59,387 bases of DNA from an uncultured Elioraea sp. (GTDB lineage: Bacteria; Pseudomonadota; Alphaproteobacteria; Acetobacterales; Acetobacteraceae): contig CALLUO010000084.1 in the NCBI GenBank assembly GCA_938010425.1, forward strand, positions 1 through 59,387, in the 5' to 3' direction. The notes beneath the pieces were generated by a model that had not been told where the DNA came from, made no database searches, and saw only the letters and a list, made by a program, of their open reading frames with translations. This document shows, one piece after another, positions 43,656-52,095 of this stretch (its first letter is position 1; every line of letters starts with the position of its first letter). The position numbers and the translations under genes are program-made.

Positions 43656-45341
43656 TCATGGCAGCACGCGCCACTCCTCGACCCACAGCGATGAAGGCGC
43701 GAGATGTCCTGTTGGGCGCACGCCCTCGAGCCAACGTGGCCAAATGTGCGCATCCGCCCGGAAGAAGAGCGGTATGACAGGGATTTCGGTGGCGTAGATT
43801 TCCTGCACCCGTCGCCACAGCGGCCGGCGCGCTTCGGGGTCGAGCGTGATCGGCAGGCGTTCGAGGAGCTCATCCATCTCCGCGTGGCGAAAGCCTGTGT
43901 AGTTCTGCCCTGCCCAGTTGCGCGCCTCGGAAGGGATCTCGGTCGAATGCAGAATGGTGCGCGGCACGTTCTCAGGCGATGAGATCCAGGCGAATAGTGC
44001 CATGCCTTGGAAGCGCCGGCGCGAGACCGTCTCGCCGAAGAACACGCGCGGAGGTTCGTTTCGTATACGCACTTCGATGCCGACTGCGCGCCACATCCCC
44101 TGCAACACCTGCTGCACGAGCTCGCGCGAGCGGTTGCCAGCCGTCGTCATCAGCTCGAGCGAAAGCCGCTCGCCAGCCGCATTGCGGCGAATGCCGTCAG
44201 ACCCCACGCGCCAGCCCGCGTCATCGAGCAGGCGCCGCGCGCCTTCGGGGTCGAAGGGAATGCGCGGGACAGTAGGGTCGTGCATGCGGTCGAGCGGATT
44301 GACAAAGGAGTGCGCGACCGGCACGCGGCCTTCGAACAGCCTCTGCACAATCTGGTCGCGGTCGATCGCGCGCACCAGAGCCTCGCGCACCCGCCGATCG
44401 GCCAGTGCCGGCAGGTCGAGGTTGAGGTCGATGTGCTCGTAGACGAGCCCCGGTTGGAAGTGAAAGCGGAACCGGGAGGCAGCGCGTCGTTCGAGAGCGA
44501 GCGCTTGGTCGAGCGGAAGCCCCAGTTCGCCCGCAATCATGTCGAGCTGGCCTGCAAGCAGGTTCGCTTCTAGCGCTGCGGTGTTCTCCACCGTGCGGAT
44601 GACGATGCGCCGAAAGGCCGGTTCGCGGCCGCGCCAGGCCGGGTTACGTTCGAGTGTGATGGAGGCACCCGCTTGCGTGGCAACCACGCGATAGGGTCCT
44701 GACCACAGCCCTGGGCGCGCGGGTTCGCGGTCATAGAGCGTGCGCGTACGATAGGCGCGCGGATCCGCCTGCCAGATTGCGCGTTCGAGGTGGGCGGGCA
44801 GAGGGCGAAGCTCGTTGATCGCGTTGTATTCGAAGGTCAGCTTGTCGAAATGAAGCGTGACGGTGCGCGCATCGATCACCGTGATGCGATAGAGCGAGCG
44901 GTAGAGCTCGGCCGGCCCGATTCCCGTCGCTGCCTCACGCCCGGCTTCCCAGGCAAACACGATGTCATCGGTGGTGATCGGCGTGCCGTCGCCCCAGGCG
45001 GCATCAGCGCGCAGGCGGTAGGTGACGGCGATTCCCGGGTTGCCGTTCGGCGCTGTCTCGGGCACCGCGTCGCTGTTCTCGATCGTCGGCAGCCGCTCGC
45101 AGAGCATGCAGACGACTTTCCACTCCGCATCGTGCACGGTGATCGGGCGCAGCGTGAAGCCGTGCACGTAGGACTTCGCCGCCATCGATTCGATGGAAGG
45201 ATGAAGGGTGGAGGGATACTGCGTGATGCCGATGGTGAGCGTCTCACGCGCCAAAGCCGCCGCAGATGTGGCGAGCGCGAGACCGAGTGCGACGGCGGTG
45301 AGAGCGCAGAGAGAGCGGACGAGGCCAGCGCGCGCGCTCAC
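43656..45341 (-). CDS. Extracellular solute-binding protein family 5 (peptide/nickel type)
   Basis: 561 residues from GTG 45341, preceded by GGAGGAAGC. The N-terminus has a Sec signal: arginine near position 10 followed by SLCALTAVALGLALATSAAAL, cleaved after an AxA. Family segments include TYRLRADAAWGDGTPITTDD, LWSGPYRVVATQAG, EHIDLNLDLPALADRRVREA and VRAIDRDQIVQRLF. It captures the solute in the periplasm for the permease pair downstream. The GTG overlaps the pyrE stop (GTGA), so it is translated in step with pyrE. The first strand (ETLTIGITQYPSTLHPSIES) is typical of the family. Confidence 0.9.
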   Translation of the reverse strand: MSARAGLVRSLCALTAVALGLALATSAAALARETLTIGITQYPSTLHPSIESMAAKSYVHGFTLRPITVHDAEWKVVCMLCERLPTIENSDAVPETAPNGNPGIAVTYRLRADAAWGDGTPITTDDIVFAWEAGREAATGIGPAELYRSLYRITVIDARTVTLHFDKLTFEYNAINELRPLPAHLERAIWQADPRAYRTRTLYDREPARPGLWSGPYRVVATQAGASITLERNPAWRGREPAFRRIVIRTVENTAALEANLLAGQLDMIAGELGLPLDQALALERRAASRFRFHFQPGLVYEHIDLNLDLPALADRRVREALVRAIDRDQIVQRLFEGRVPVAHSFVNPLDRMHDPTVPRIPFDPEGARRLLDDAGWRVGSDGIRRNAAGERLSLELMTTAGNRSRELVQQVLQGMWRAVGIEVRIRNEPPRVFFGETVSRRRFQGMALFAWISSPENVPRTILHSTEIPSEARNWAGQNYTGFRHAEMDELLERLPITLDPEARRPLWRRVQEIYATEIPVIPLFFRADAHIWPRWLEGVRPTGHLAPSSLWVEEWRVLP

Positions 45342-46057
45342 GCTTCCTCCTTCGCCTGCGCCTCTTCTGGCGAGCCGATGCCGCCATGCGCCTTCGACCA
45401 CGCCACTGGATCGTCGAGGAAGCGGCGCACTTCGGCGAGCGCTGTATCAGAGAAGTAAGGATGCGTGCGGCAGACTTCGAGCACGTCCCACCAGGTACAG
45501 AGGTGGTGCAGCCTAATGTCCATGCGTCTCAGCGTTTCGAAACTGCCGGGAAAGACGCCGTAGAAGAACACAACGAAGGTGTGGTGGACGATGGCGCCAG
45601 CGTCGCGCAGCGCTGTGCAAAAGCGGATTTTCGACTGCCCGTCGGTGGTAAGGTCCTCGACAAGCAGCGTGCGCTGGCCGGCCGGCACATCGCCCTCGAT
45701 CAGCGCATTGCGCCCAAAGCCCTTTGCCTTCTTGCGCACGTAGATCATCGGCAGTTGCAGACGATCGGCGATCCAGGCGGCGAAGGGGATGCCGGCGGTC
45801 TCGCCGCCGGCGATGACGTCGAAGGCCTCGTAACCGACATGGCGGCCGATTTTCTCGGCAGCAAGTTCGCAGATCTTGGCCCGCGCGCGGGGGAAGAAGA
45901 TAATCTTGCGGCAATCGATATAGACGGGTGATTTCCAGCCCGAGGTGAAGGTGTAGGGCTCCTCGGGGCGGAAGTTCACGGCCTTGATGTCGAGAAGCGC
46001 GCGGGCGGTGATGCGCGCGGCGTCGCGGTCCCAGTCGGAGGTGTGGCGGTCTGACAT
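45338..46057 (-). CDS. pyrE: Orotate phosphoribosyltransferase
   Basis: 239 residues, slightly longer than many PyrE proteins. The PRPP-binding loop is TLLVEDLTTDGQS near residues 130-142, and FDVIAGGETAGIPFAAWIAD and MIYVRKKAKGFG complete the active-site strands and flexible-loop lysines. It joins orotate to PRPP in pyrimidine synthesis. It heads an unusual unit: the solute-binding-protein gene begins inside its stop. It is divergent from the ELM1-like gene, with about 69 bp between the starts. Confidence 0.93.
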   Translation of the reverse strand: MSDRHTSDWDRDAARITARALLDIKAVNFRPEEPYTFTSGWKSPVYIDCRKIIFFPRARAKICELAAEKIGRHVGYEAFDVIAGGETAGIPFAAWIADRLQLPMIYVRKKAKGFGRNALIEGDVPAGQRTLLVEDLTTDGQSKIRFCTALRDAGAIVHHTFVVFFYGVFPGSFETLRRMDIRLHHLCTWWDVLEVCRTHPYFSDTALAEVRRFLDDPVAWSKAHGGIGSPEEAQAKEEA

Positions 46058-46126
46058 GCGTGCTCCCTGCGAGGGCCGTTCCGTTGGTAGCCCCGCGCGG
46101 GCGGGCGCACAACGCTGGGGCGAAAG

Positions 46127-47095
46127 GTGAACGAAGGGAACGACGGGGCAAAGGCGGCGGAGGCAGCGGCGGCACCGGTCTGGGTCTTGGCCGACCCACG
46201 GCCGGGCACGGCGAACCAGGCTTTAGGGATTGCCGAACGGCTCGGCGCGCCGTTCCGCGTGGTGCCGCTCACCTGGGGGCAGCTCGGGCGCCTCCCCTGG
46301 CCCTGGCCGACCCTCGCTGGCCTCACGCCTGCCGCACGGGGGTTGTTCCGCCCGCCTTGGCCGAGGCTTGTGCTCTCGGCCGGGCGGCGATCGGCCCCCA
46401 TCGCGCTCTGGTTGAAAGGGCGGGGGGCGCGGACGGTGCACACGATGCGGCCTGGGTTCGGCGCGTCCTCCTTCGACCTCCTCGTGGTCGGCCAGCACGA
46501 CCGCCCGCCGGAGGCGCCGAACGTGTTCGCCATCCTCGGCGCCTGTCATCGGCTGTCGCCCGCAGCGCTGACGGCAGCGCGCATGCGTTGGTCAGACCTC
46601 GCGAGTCTGCCCTCGCCGCGCGTGGCGGTGCTGGTGGGAGGGCCGGTGCGGGGCGAGGGGATGGCGGACGCCGAGGCGCGGGGCCTCGTCTGCGCTCTGC
46701 GCGATCGCTTCGCCAGCGGTTCATTCCTCATCAGCACCAGCCGGCGCACGGGAAAGGGCGCCTCCGCCGCGATCGCCGAAGCGCTTGGCTGCGTGCCGCA
46801 CCGCCTGTTCCGCTGGGGAGACGCGGGCCCGAACCCCTATGCGGGCTTCCTCGCTTGGGCGGAGGCGATCGTCGTGACGGCCGATTCGGTCTCCATGCTG
46901 GCCGAGGCCTGCGCGACCGAAGCCCCCGTGTTCGTCGCCGGCGGGGCAAGTGGGCGGCACGCGCGTCTGATCGCGAGCCTCATCGCGGCAGGCCGGGTCG
47001 CGCGCTTGGGCGAGCCGGCCCCACCGCAGGTGGTGCCGATCGACGAGGCGGCGCGTGTGGCGGCGGAGATCCGTGCTCGGGGCTTGCTTGGCTAA
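46127..47095 (+). CDS. Mitochondrial fission ELM1-like family protein
   Basis: 322 residues from GTG 46127. Segments PVWVLADPRPGTANQALGIA, LVLSAGRRSAPIALWLKGRG, LISTSRRTGKGA, NPYAGFLAWAEAIVVTADSV and SMLAEACATEAPVFVAG fit the DUF1022/ELM1-like family, whose fold resembles GT-B glycosyltransferases. Plant ELM1 helps mitochondrial fission; the bacterial role is unknown, though an envelope glycan or lipid role is often suggested from the fold. No signal peptide or membrane helix is visible. It is divergent from pyrE and ends 119 bp before the nuclease gene. Confidence 0.85.
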   Translation: MNEGNDGAKAAEAAAAPVWVLADPRPGTANQALGIAERLGAPFRVVPLTWGQLGRLPWPWPTLAGLTPAARGLFRPPWPRLVLSAGRRSAPIALWLKGRGARTVHTMRPGFGASSFDLLVVGQHDRPPEAPNVFAILGACHRLSPAALTAARMRWSDLASLPSPRVAVLVGGPVRGEGMADAEARGLVCALRDRFASGSFLISTSRRTGKGASAAIAEALGCVPHRLFRWGDAGPNPYAGFLAWAEAIVVTADSVSMLAEACATEAPVFVAGGASGRHARLIASLIAAGRVARLGEPAPPQVVPIDEAARVAAEIRARGLLG

Positions 47096-47214
47096 TCGAT
47101 CGCGCGCGGGCGCAGCGCGGCGCATGGGCCCTGGCAAGCGGCCGAAGCCTCTGCAAAGAACGGCGATAGCCTGCTGCCTTGGCCTAAGCCGAGCCGCTTC
47201 CCTACACATCCTGC

Positions 47215-47769
47215 ATGGAGTTTCCTAGTCGCTTCTTCCGCCGGCAGCGCCCTCGCAGAACGTGGCCTTTCGCGGCTGCACTGGCGGGCCTGATCATCCT
47301 TGCCCTTTGGGCAGGATGGGAAGCTGCCCCAGACGGCCGCGATAGGGGCGAACTGGCCCCAGCGATCGTCGCGGGACATGCGCAGGTGCACGACGGCGAT
47401 ACGTTGAGGATTGGCGAGGTGCGAGTCCGCCTGCATGGAATCGATGCCCCTGAGCTTGGCCAGGTTTGCGAGCGCGACGGCACCGCTTGGCCCTGCGGGC
47501 GAGAGGCAGCGTTGGCGCTTGACCAGCGCATCGCCGGCCGGATGGTTTCCTGCCGCGGCACCACGACCGATCGCTTCGGCCGCCTGGTCGCGTTCTGCAC
47601 GGTGGATGGCGAGAGCCTCAATCGCTGGCTGGTTCGGGAGGGTTGGGCTGTCGCGTATCGACGCTATTCTCACGCCTATGTCATCGACGAGTGGATCGCG
47701 CGCTGGCATCGGCGGGGGCTCTGGGCCGGCAGCTTCGAGAGGCCCGAAGATTGGCGGCACGGGCGTTGA
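47215..47769 (+). CDS. Thermonuclease (SNase-like) family protein
   Basis: 184 residues. An N-terminal membrane anchor or uncleaved signal (FAAALAGLIILALWAGW) is followed by one SNase domain: HDGDTLRIGEVRVRLHGID, then APELGQVC, and TDRFGRLVAFC. The active-site Arg, Glu and Arg of staphylococcal nuclease have counterparts in RLHGID, APELGQ and DRFGRL, so activity is likely. It probably degrades nucleic acids at the cell surface or in the periplasm. It stands alone, with 48 bp between its stop and the HMG-CoA-lyase-like gene downstream. Confidence 0.87.
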   Translation: MEFPSRFFRRQRPRRTWPFAAALAGLIILALWAGWEAAPDGRDRGELAPAIVAGHAQVHDGDTLRIGEVRVRLHGIDAPELGQVCERDGTAWPCGREAALALDQRIAGRMVSCRGTTTDRFGRLVAFCTVDGESLNRWLVREGWAVAYRRYSHAYVIDEWIARWHRRGLWAGSFERPEDWRHGR

Positions 47770-47817
47770 CCGCGGCTCTCTCTCGCCCGATGGTCCCCGC
47801 CCGTTCGGGAGGGCGGG

Positions 47818-48723
47818 ATGAGCGAGCGCGACGTCATCATCTGCGAAGTCGGGCCACGGGATGGGCTGCAGAACGCGCGCGGGCGGATGGCGACCACGGA
47901 CAAGATCCGTTGGATCATGGCTCTTGCCGAAGCCGGCGTGCCGGAGATTGAGGTTGGCTCCTTCGTCCGCCCCGACCTTGTCCCCGCCATGGCCGACACC
48001 GCCGAGGTTGTGGCGGCGACGCACCGTCTCGCTGGCGTGACGATCCTTGTGCTGGTGCCGAACCTGAAAGGGGCGGAACGTGCGCTCGCTGCCGGGGCGC
48101 GCAAGCTCACCATGCCCGTTTCCGCTTCGCGCGCGCACAGCCGCGCCAACATTCGCATGGACCCTGAAGAGGCGGTGGCGCAGGTGGCAGAAATTCTTGC
48201 CCTCGCCCGCACCACCGACCCTCCGGCGGAGGTTGCAGTCGGCATTTCCACCGCCTTCGGCTGCACGCTTCAAGGCACAGTGCCCGAGGGGGAGGTGGTG
48301 CGGCTCGCCGAATCGCTTGCCCAAGCGGGGGTGGCAGAGATCGGGCTCGCCGACACGGTGGGGTATGCCAACCCCGCCCAGGTGAAGCGGCTTGTGCGTG
48401 CTGTGCGCAGGGCGGTCGGCGAACGCCTCGTCTCCCTTCATCTGCACGACACGCGCGGGCGTGGGCTTGCCAATGCTGTCGCCGGGTTGGAGGAGGGAAT
48501 TCGCGCTTTCGACTCTTCGCTCGCAGGGCTTGGCGGCTGCCCCTTCGCGCCGGGTGCTTCCGGCAATGTGGCAACTGAGGATCTTGTCTGGATGTTCGAG
48601 GACATGGGGCTGCGCACGGGTATCGATCTAGATCGGCTGCTCGCCGCCCGTTCCTTGCTCGCTGCGGCCCTGCCGGGCGAGCCCTTGCACGGCCACCTCG
48701 CTCGCGTGCGGTGCGCTGCATGA
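47818..48723 (+). CDS. Hydroxymethylglutaryl-CoA lyase-like enzyme
   Basis: 301 residues, the usual length of HMG-CoA lyase. The TIM barrel starts ICEVGPRDGLQNARG with the metal Asp in PRDG; the metal His pair is in SLHLHDTRGRGLANA; and the C-terminal flexible loop GGCPFAPGASGNVATED holds the catalytic Cys. These are HMG-CoA lyase hallmarks: the enzyme splits HMG-CoA to acetyl-CoA and acetoacetate. Similar proteins act on citramalyl-CoA or other 3-hydroxyacyl-CoAs. Its stop overlaps the start of a CoA-transferase gene, so it may cleave a CoA ester made by that transferase. Confidence 0.88.
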   Translation: MSERDVIICEVGPRDGLQNARGRMATTDKIRWIMALAEAGVPEIEVGSFVRPDLVPAMADTAEVVAATHRLAGVTILVLVPNLKGAERALAAGARKLTMPVSASRAHSRANIRMDPEEAVAQVAEILALARTTDPPAEVAVGISTAFGCTLQGTVPEGEVVRLAESLAQAGVAEIGLADTVGYANPAQVKRLVRAVRRAVGERLVSLHLHDTRGRGLANAVAGLEEGIRAFDSSLAGLGGCPFAPGASGNVATEDLVWMFEDMGLRTGIDLDRLLAARSLLAAALPGEPLHGHLARVRCAA

Positions 48724-49916
48724 GCGCGAAACCCCTCTCGGGCCTGCGCGTGGTCGAGATGGCGCACATGGTGATGGGCCCGACCTGCGGCATGATCCTC
48801 GCCGATCTCGGCGCCGATGTGGTCAAGGTCGAACCTCCGGAAGGCGACAACACGCGGCGGCTAACGGGGCCTGGGATCGGCTTCGCAACGGTGTTCAACC
48901 GCAACAAGCGCAGCCTGGCGATCGACCTCAAGGACCCTCGCGGCCGCGAGGCTGTGCTGCGGCTAATCGACCGTGCTGACGTGTTTAGCGAGAACTTTCG
49001 CCCCGGTGCGCTTGATCGTCTCGGCTTTGGCTGGGAGGCGCTGAGTGCTCGTAACCCGCGCCTCATTTACGTCTCCCATAAGGGCTTCCAGAACGGGCCT
49101 TATGCGCACCGCGTGGCGCTGGATGAAGTGGTGCAGATGATGGGCGGGCTCGCCTGGATGACGGGCCCGCCCGGTCAGCCGCTGCGCGCCGGCTCCTCCG
49201 TCAACGACATCATGGGGGGCATGTTCGGCGCGATCGGGGTGCTTGCCGCCCTCGAAGAGCGGCACCGCACTGGGCGCGGCAGCCATGTTGTCGCATCGCT
49301 CTACGAAAACACCGTGCTGTTGATGGCCCAGCACATGGCGCAGCACGCGATCACCGGGCGGCCTTTGCAGCCGATGTCGGTGCGCAATCCGACCTGGGGC
49401 GTGTACGACATCATCGACACCGCCGATGGCGAGCGCGTTTTTGTCGGCGTGGTGACGGACACGCAATGGGACGCGTTCTGCGCTGCCTTCGGCTACGCCG
49501 ACCTCGCTGCCGATTCCCGCCTCGCTACCAATAACGGCAGGGTGGCTGAGCGCGGGTGGTTGATCCCAGAGCTGCAGCGTCGGCTCGGTGCGCTCGATGC
49601 CGCCACCCTCGGCGCGCACTTTGAGGCGATCGGGCTGCCCTTCGCTCCGATCCGGCGCCCCGAACAGTTGTTCGACGACCCCCATCTCAACGCTTCAGGC
49701 GGGCTTCTCCCCGTTACCCTGCCCGATGGGCGAGTGGCGAAGCTGCCTGCCCTGCCGCTCGCCCTCGACGGAGCAAGGCCAGGGCTTGACCGCCAGCCGC
49801 CGCGGATTGGCGAGCATGGCTGCGATGTGCTCGCCGAAGCGGGGCTCAGCACGGCCGAGATCGACTCGCTGATCGCCGCGGGGGTGGTGCGACTGCCCGA
49901 ACCGACACCGGCTTGA
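48720..49916 (+). CDS. Class III (CaiB/BaiF) CoA-transferase
   Basis: 398 residues from ATG 48720 (overlapping the lyase stop). Family segments are LSGLRVVEMAHMVMGPTCG, ADLGADVVKVEPPEGDNTRR, FNRNKRSLAIDLKDPRGREA, YVSHKGFQNGPYAHRVALDE with the Asp of LDEVV in the catalytic position, and GAIGVLAALEERHRTGRG. It transfers CoA to a dicarboxylic acid. In known pathways, such a transferase feeds an HMG-CoA-lyase-type enzyme (for example citramalate to citramalyl-CoA, then lysis). The paired order here is the reverse, lyase first, but they are one translational unit. Confidence 0.88.
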   Translation: MSAKPLSGLRVVEMAHMVMGPTCGMILADLGADVVKVEPPEGDNTRRLTGPGIGFATVFNRNKRSLAIDLKDPRGREAVLRLIDRADVFSENFRPGALDRLGFGWEALSARNPRLIYVSHKGFQNGPYAHRVALDEVVQMMGGLAWMTGPPGQPLRAGSSVNDIMGGMFGAIGVLAALEERHRTGRGSHVVASLYENTVLLMAQHMAQHAITGRPLQPMSVRNPTWGVYDIIDTADGERVFVGVVTDTQWDAFCAAFGYADLAADSRLATNNGRVAERGWLIPELQRRLGALDAATLGAHFEAIGLPFAPIRRPEQLFDDPHLNASGGLLPVTLPDGRVAKLPALPLALDGARPGLDRQPPRIGEHGCDVLAEAGLSTAEIDSLIAAGVVRLPEPTPA

Positions 49917-49977
49917 CTCCTCTCAAGCCCCCTCCGACAACGGGCTCCATGCCGGGAGACAACGCGGACCTCGCCCC

Positions 49978-50427
49978 GTGCCCCAGCTCACCTTGACCAC
50001 GCCGCTCGGCGAAATCACGCTGGCCGAGGAGGATGGCGCCATCGTCTCGCTGGACTGGGGGCGTGGTCGCGATCGCACAGCCACCCCTCTGCTCGCGCGT
50101 GCGGCCGCGCGGCTGCAGGCCTATTTCGATGGCGATGAGGTCTCCTTCGAAGACCTCCCCCTCGCCCCGCCAGGCACGCCGTTCCAAAGGCGCGTTTGGG
50201 CAGCTTTGCGCGCGATCCCGCGCGGTACCACCTGCGGTTATGGCGATCTTGCGCGCGACCTCGCCACCTCACCACGCGCCATCGGAGGGGCTTGCGCCCG
50301 CAACCCGCTGCCCATCCTCATCCCGTGCCATCGTGTCATCTCCGCCCAGGGCAGGCTCGCTGGCTATTCGGGCGGAGAGGGGGCGGAGACGAAACGCTTC
50401 CTGCTCGCCCTCGAAGGCGCGCTCTAG
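49978..50427 (+). CDS. ogt: Methylated-DNA--protein-cysteine methyltransferase family protein
   Basis: 149 residues from GTG 49978; no in-frame ATG is available nearby. The active-site loop is LIPCHRVIS with the alkyl-accepting Cys, preceded by the helix-turn-helix segment GTTCGYGDLARDLATSPRA and the Asn hinge ACARNPLPIL. It removes O6-alkyl groups from guanine by one-time transfer to its own cysteine. It is the first gene of a short plus-strand set with the quinone reductase 28 bp downstream. Confidence 0.92.
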   Translation: MPQLTLTTPLGEITLAEEDGAIVSLDWGRGRDRTATPLLARAAARLQAYFDGDEVSFEDLPLAPPGTPFQRRVWAALRAIPRGTTCGYGDLARDLATSPRAIGGACARNPLPILIPCHRVISAQGRLAGYSGGEGAETKRFLLALEGAL

Positions 50428-50455
50428 GACCATCCACGTTCGAAGGTTAAAAGGG

Positions 50456-51433
50456 ATGCCCCACGCCATCCGGATCCATGAGCACGGCGGCCCTGAGGTG
50501 TTGCGCTGGGAGGAGGTGCCGACGCCGGCTCCTGGCCCTGGCGAGGCGCTGGTTCGCCACGCCGCCGTCGGCCTCAACTTCATCGATGTCTATTTTCGCA
50601 CCGGCCTTTATAAGCCGCCCGGCCTTCCTTGCGTCATCGGTATGGAAGGGGCAGGGACGGTGGAGGCAGTGGGGCCGGGCGTGACCGAGGTCGCACCCGG
50701 CGATCGCGTCGCCTACGCCTCGGCGCCGATCGGCGCTTATGCCGAGGTGCGCACCATCAAGGCGGACCGGCTGGTGAAGCTCCCCGACGATATCGGGTTC
50801 GAAACCGCAGCCGCCATGATGCTCCAGGGCATGACGGCAGAGTATCTGTTGCGCCGAACCTTCCCGGTGAAGCCAGGGCAGACCATCCTCATTCATGCCG
50901 CAGCCGGCGGGGTGGGGCTGATCATGTGCCAGTGGGCGAAGCAGCTCGGCGCCACCGTGATCGGCACCGTAGGGTCGGACGAAAAGGCGGAGATCGCCCG
51001 CGCGCATGGCTGCGACTTCCCGATCGTCTACACCCGCGAGGATTTCGTCGCACGGGTGAAGGAGATCACGGAAGGGAAGATGCTGCCTGTCGTCTACGAC
51101 AGCGTAGGCCGCGAGACCTTCATGAAGTCGCTGGACTGCCTCGCCCCCTTGGGCCTGTTCGTCTCGTTTGGCAACGCGTCCGGTGCGGTGCCGCCTTTCG
51201 ACATCGGCCTTCTCGCTGCGAAAGGCTCGCTTTTCCTCACGCGCCCGACTCTTGTCACCTACACGGCTAAGCGCGAGGACCTGCTCGCGTCCGCCAACGC
51301 GCTGTTCGAGGTTGTGCGTTCGGGTGCAGTGAAGATCGAGGTCAACCAGCGCTTCGCACTCAAGGACGCGGCAGAGGCGCACCGCGCCCTAGAGGGGCGT
51401 CGCACCACCGGTTCGACCATCTTCATCCCGTAA
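50456..51433 (+). CDS. qor: NADPH quinone oxidoreductase, zinc-independent MDR family
   Basis: 325 residues from ATG 50456 (AAAAGG upstream). N-terminal GroES-like domain reads PHAIRIHEHGGPEVLRWEEV and PCVIGMEGAGTVEAVGPGV; the nucleotide-binding motif is ILIHAAAGGVGLIMCQWAK near residues 142-160; the MGMTAEYLLRRTF-type segment (here QGMTAEYLLR) and C-terminal LEGRRTTGSTIFIP are characteristic. The zinc-binding cysteines of alcohol dehydrogenases are absent. It reduces quinones or 2-alkenals with NADPH. It lies 28 bp after ogt. Confidence 0.9.
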   Translation: MPHAIRIHEHGGPEVLRWEEVPTPAPGPGEALVRHAAVGLNFIDVYFRTGLYKPPGLPCVIGMEGAGTVEAVGPGVTEVAPGDRVAYASAPIGAYAEVRTIKADRLVKLPDDIGFETAAAMMLQGMTAEYLLRRTFPVKPGQTILIHAAAGGVGLIMCQWAKQLGATVIGTVGSDEKAEIARAHGCDFPIVYTREDFVARVKEITEGKMLPVVYDSVGRETFMKSLDCLAPLGLFVSFGNASGAVPPFDIGLLAAKGSLFLTRPTLVTYTAKREDLLASANALFEVVRSGAVKIEVNQRFALKDAAEAHRALEGRRTTGSTIFIP

Positions 51434-51512
51434 CGATGGCCGGGGCTTGCCGCGGCTTGGCTTCGCCCCATCTCCTGCTACGTTCCCCAGCCCTAGCCGG
51501 AAAGTTCCCAGC

Positions 51513-52091
51513 ATGGCCGATCGCCTGACCGTCGCCGCACTCTGCGGCTCGCTCCGCCGCGGGTCCTGGAATCGCACGCTGCTCGCGGCGACCGCCGCGC
51601 TTGCCGCGCCCAGGCTCGCGATCACTGAAGTGCCGATCCGCGACCTTCCGCACTTCGACGAGGACCTCGAGCGCGACCCTTGGCCGCCTCAGGTGTTGGC
51701 TCTTGGCGAGGTAGTGCGACGGGCCGATGGGGTGATGATCGTCACCCCGGAGTACAACGCCGGCATTCCGGGCCCTCTGAAGAACGCGATCGACTGGCTG
51801 TCCCGCGCCACCCCAGCGGGCGGGCCGCCGATTGCCGGCAAGCCCATCGCCATTCTCGGCGCCTCACCTGGCATGCTGGGCACGGCGCGGGCGCAAGCGC
51901 AGCTGCGACTGATCCTGCAAAACCTTCAGCTGCCCGTGCTGCCGGGGCCGAACGTGTTCGTCTCCAACGCCGCTGCGCGCTTCGGCGCCGACGGCTCGAT
52001 CACCGACGAGGCGACGCGGACAATGGTGGAGACGATGCTCGACCGGTTCGCCGCCTGGATCGTGCAGGTCGGGGACAAACAGGCCTCGTGA
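51513..52091 (+). CDS. NADPH-dependent FMN reductase family protein
   Basis: 192 residues from ATG 51513; an in-frame extension to 51447 looks non-coding. The flavodoxin-like motif is ALCGSLRRGSWNRTLL near the start (GSLRxGSxN phosphate loop), followed by VTPEYNAGIPGPLKNAIDWL, the FMN-binding and dimer region, and ILGASPGMLGTARAQAQLR. These mark the SsuE/ChrR/ArsH-type NAD(P)H:FMN or quinone reductases. It follows qor by 79 bp and ends 4 bp before the convergent GNAT gene. Confidence 0.9.
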   Translation: MADRLTVAALCGSLRRGSWNRTLLAATAALAAPRLAITEVPIRDLPHFDEDLERDPWPPQVLALGEVVRRADGVMIVTPEYNAGIPGPLKNAIDWLSRATPAGGPPIAGKPIAILGASPGMLGTARAQAQLRLILQNLQLPVLPGPNVFVSNAAARFGADGSITDEATRTMVETMLDRFAAWIVQVGDKQAS

Positions 52092-52095
52092 GCGT

